Shown one piece after another: positions 5,209 through 6,687 of a stretch of DNA of 6,687 bases; position 1 is the first letter of the stretch, and each line of letters starts with the position of its first letter. The DNA is taken from assembly GCA_003387805.1 (NCBI GenBank), contig QGSR01000107.1:1-6687 (forward strand), in the 5' to 3' direction. Below the pieces are notes generated by a model. It was given only the letters and a program-made list of their open reading frames with translations, had not been told where the DNA came from and made no database searches. The DNA comes from Bacillota bacterium (GTDB lineage: Bacteria > Bacillota > Limnochordia > Limnochordales > ZCTH02-B6). The translations under genes were made by a program, and so were the position numbers.

Positions 5209-6464
5209 AGGGCGGCAGCGGTGTAAGGCGCCGGGCGGCCGGCGTCGCGTTGGTCGTGTTGTTGTGCCTGGCCGCGGCGGGCGGCCGGGCGTGGGCGCAG
5301 GAGAACGGTTCGGGCGGCGTGCCCGAGCCCGTGGACGTGCTGGTGACCAACGTGTTTTTCGACACGTTCATTCTCGACGCGCTGGCGGACCTGTCCCTGG
5401 AGACGGGGATTCCTATCCTGGCCGACACCACCGTCGGCGGGTTCGTCACCGTGGAGCTGTTTGACGTGCCGCTGCCCCGGGCGCTGGAGCAGCTCCTGCT
5501 GCCGGGCGGCTACACGTACAAATGGATGGACGGGTATTACCTGGTGGGCTCGGCCCGCCGGGACGGCCCGCTGTTTCACGTGTTTTCCGTGACCGAGCGG
5601 GTCAAGCTCGCGCACGTGAACGCCGCGGACGTGCCCGGCATGCTGGCCCAGCCGTTCCGGGACCTGGTGCGGCCGGAACCGGCCACCAACAGCGTCATCG
5701 TGTCCGGCGCTCCGGCCGTGGTGCAGCGCATCGTGGACGACATCGCCAAAATCGACGTGCCGCCGTATCAGATCCGAATCGACGCGCTCATCACCGAGGT
5801 GAGCGAGCAGGGCCGCAAGGCGCTGGGCCTCGACTGGAGCTGGATCGAGGAGGCGCCGTCCACCCAGCGGCCCGCCCGCATCGGCGTGCAGCAGCTCATC
5901 GGCACCGTGGGCTACTCCTTTACCGGCGTCGACGCGCTGCTGATGCAGCTGCGCAGCGTGGTGGAGCGGGGCGACGCGAAAATCCGGGCCAACCCGACGC
6001 TGGTGGCGGTGGAAGGGCAGCCGGCGTCTTTGTTCGTGGGCCGCACCACGTACTACCGCATCGTCACCGGCACGGAGCAGACGCAGGTGACGCGCCTGGA
6101 AGCCATCGAGGCGGGCGTCAGCCTCAGCCTCGTGGCCCGGGTGTCGGACGACGGCACCATCGTGCTGCAGATTTCGCCCGGCGTCGAGGACGTGCAGGGC
6201 CACGGGCCGGACGATCTGCCGGTGGTGGGCAGCCGCCGGGTGCAGACGACGGTGCGGGTGCAGGACGGCGAAACCATCGGCATCGGCGGGCTCGTGCAGG
6301 AAGTGCAGGTGGAGAACCGCAGCCGGGTGCCGATTTTGGGCGATCTGCCCATCTTCGGGCGGCTGTTCAGCAGCGACCGCACCACCACCGAGGAGACGGA
6401 GGTTCTCATCTTTATCACGCCGCGCATCGTGCGCGACGGCGAGCAAGGGGGCGGGGCGGAATGA
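5205..6464 (+). CDS. Short secretin with STN domain (GspD/PilQ superfamily)
   Basis: The product is 419 residues and starts at GTG 5205 (GGGAG at 5190-5194, 10 bases upstream), overlapping the previous stop as GTGA. A signal peptide ends near AWAQE (cleavage after residue 31). Domains in order are: STN-like (about 42-115, FDTFILDALADLSLETGIPI and VELFDVPLPRALEQLL); secretin-N/NolW-like (about 122-186, FHVFSVTERVKLAHVNAADV and TNSVIVSGAP); and the secretin channel domain (about 187-410). The channel domain carries QIRIDALITEVSEQGRKALG, IRANPTLVAVEGQPA, EAGVSLSLVARV, GETIGIGGLV, VPILGDLPIFGRLF and EVLIFITPRIV. Secretins form multimeric beta-barrel gates in an outer membrane for type II secretion, type IV pili or phage exit. 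It is shorter than typical GspD or PilQ, with no AMIN domain and few N-domain repeats. Family assignment is very firm; the transported substrate is unknown. I do not give a pilQ or gspD symbol because pilus or T2SS partners are not seen. Confidence 0.95.
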   Translation: MKGGSGVRRRAAGVALVVLLCLAAAGGRAWAQENGSGGVPEPVDVLVTNVFFDTFILDALADLSLETGIPILADTTVGGFVTVELFDVPLPRALEQLLLPGGYTYKWMDGYYLVGSARRDGPLFHVFSVTERVKLAHVNAADVPGMLAQPFRDLVRPEPATNSVIVSGAPAVVQRIVDDIAKIDVPPYQIRIDALITEVSEQGRKALGLDWSWIEEAPSTQRPARIGVQQLIGTVGYSFTGVDALLMQLRSVVERGDAKIRANPTLVAVEGQPASLFVGRTTYYRIVTGTEQTQVTRLEAIEAGVSLSLVARVSDDGTIVLQISPGVEDVQGHGPDDLPVVGSRRVQTTVRVQDGETIGIGGLVQEVQVENRSRVPILGDLPIFGRLFSSDRTTTEETEVLIFITPRIVRDGEQGGGAE

Positions 6465-6687
6465 GGATGGCGCCGGCGAGATTGCGAGCGCGGCGGGCCG
6501 CTTTTCGCCCGGCGATCGCGGCGGTGGCGGCCGCGCTGCTCTTGGCGGGCCTTGGAAGTCTGCCGGGGCCGGCCCCGGCCCGGGCCGCTTCGGCCGAGGC
6601 GCTGGCCATGACGCTGACGCCGTGGGAAGGCTTCGTGGGCGTGGGCGGCGAGCAGTTCGGTCCCGTGGCCAATCCGGCGGGTCTGGC
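6461..6687 (+). CDS. Exported protein of unknown function, N-terminal part only
   Basis: The ATG at 6461 overlaps the secretin stop as ATGA, so this is the third coupled gene of the operon. A second ATG at 6467 is possible; the upstream AGGGG at 6446-6450 fits either poorly. The 75 visible residues contain a basic stretch (RLRARR), a hydrophobic core (AIAAVAAALLLAGLG), then a Pro/Ala-rich segment ending ARAAS, which is a signal peptide with cleavage near residues 42-44. The mature start contains TLTPWEGFVGVGGEQFG, which I do not recognise. The gene continues past the window. It likely encodes a partner or substrate of the secretin, on operon position alone. Confidence 0.75.
   Translation, partial: MRMAPARLRARRAAFRPAIAAVAAALLLAGLGSLPGPAPARAASAEALAMTLTPWEGFVGVGGEQFGPVANPAGL

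Noticed and set aside
5265..5267. Lipobox cysteine in the secretin signal peptide
   Set aside because: The residues before Cys21 are VLL rather than a small residue at -1, and a standard AWA cleavage site follows.
4869..6446. Long minus-strand reading frame of 525 codons opposite the secretin
   Set aside because: The + strand encodes an unmistakable secretin; the antisense product has no recognisable domain.
6485..6510. Twin-arginine signal in the last gene
   Set aside because: RR is followed by AAF rather than the xFLK pattern; an ordinary Sec signal explains the sequence.

Overview
The window is GC-rich bacterial DNA with all genes on the + strand. Strong AGGAGG-type ribosome binding sites, several signal peptides, a Gram-positive-style WxL-interacting-like surface protein and a true secretin together suggest a high-GC thermophile or soil Bacillota. 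A diderm or atypical-envelope lineage such as Limnochordia would fit, but this taxonomic guess is inference only; no rRNA or marker gene is present.

Region 1 (1-1371) is the 3' part of a GAF plus HD-GYP signalling protein, probably a cyclic-di-GMP phosphodiesterase. Its GAF and HD-GYP halves lie in different reading frames, so either one base is missing near 320-328 or the gene is broken. Region 2 (1372-1521) is a regulatory gap: a weak hairpin, an AT-rich island (18 G/C in 61 bases), a TTTAGAC direct repeat with an 11-bp period, and a hairpin that would hide the next gene's ribosome binding site.

Region 3 (1522-3306) encodes two secreted beta-rich proteins of unknown function. They share a C-terminal domain marked by DW..LKPG.YA, SPP and HRSSDY.G.G.V, and the first has an extra N-terminal domain. 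They are separated by 174 bp and followed by a 150-bp leader with inverted and direct repeats.

Region 4 (3457-6687) is a tightly coupled operon. It holds a 583-aa exported protein built from two copies of a DUF916/DUF3324-like surface module, then a compact 419-aa secretin (STN, secretin-N and secretin domains), then the start of another exported protein. The stop/start overlaps are 4 bp (GTGA and ATGA).

Taken together, the window looks like a cell-surface or export locus: a secretin channel, an Ig-like scaffold or adaptor co-translated with it, and two secreted paralogues upstream, next to a probable c-di-GMP hydrolase. The usual type IV pilus partners of a secretin (PilM/N/O/P) are not present here. 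The link between the signalling gene and the export genes is inferred from proximity only.
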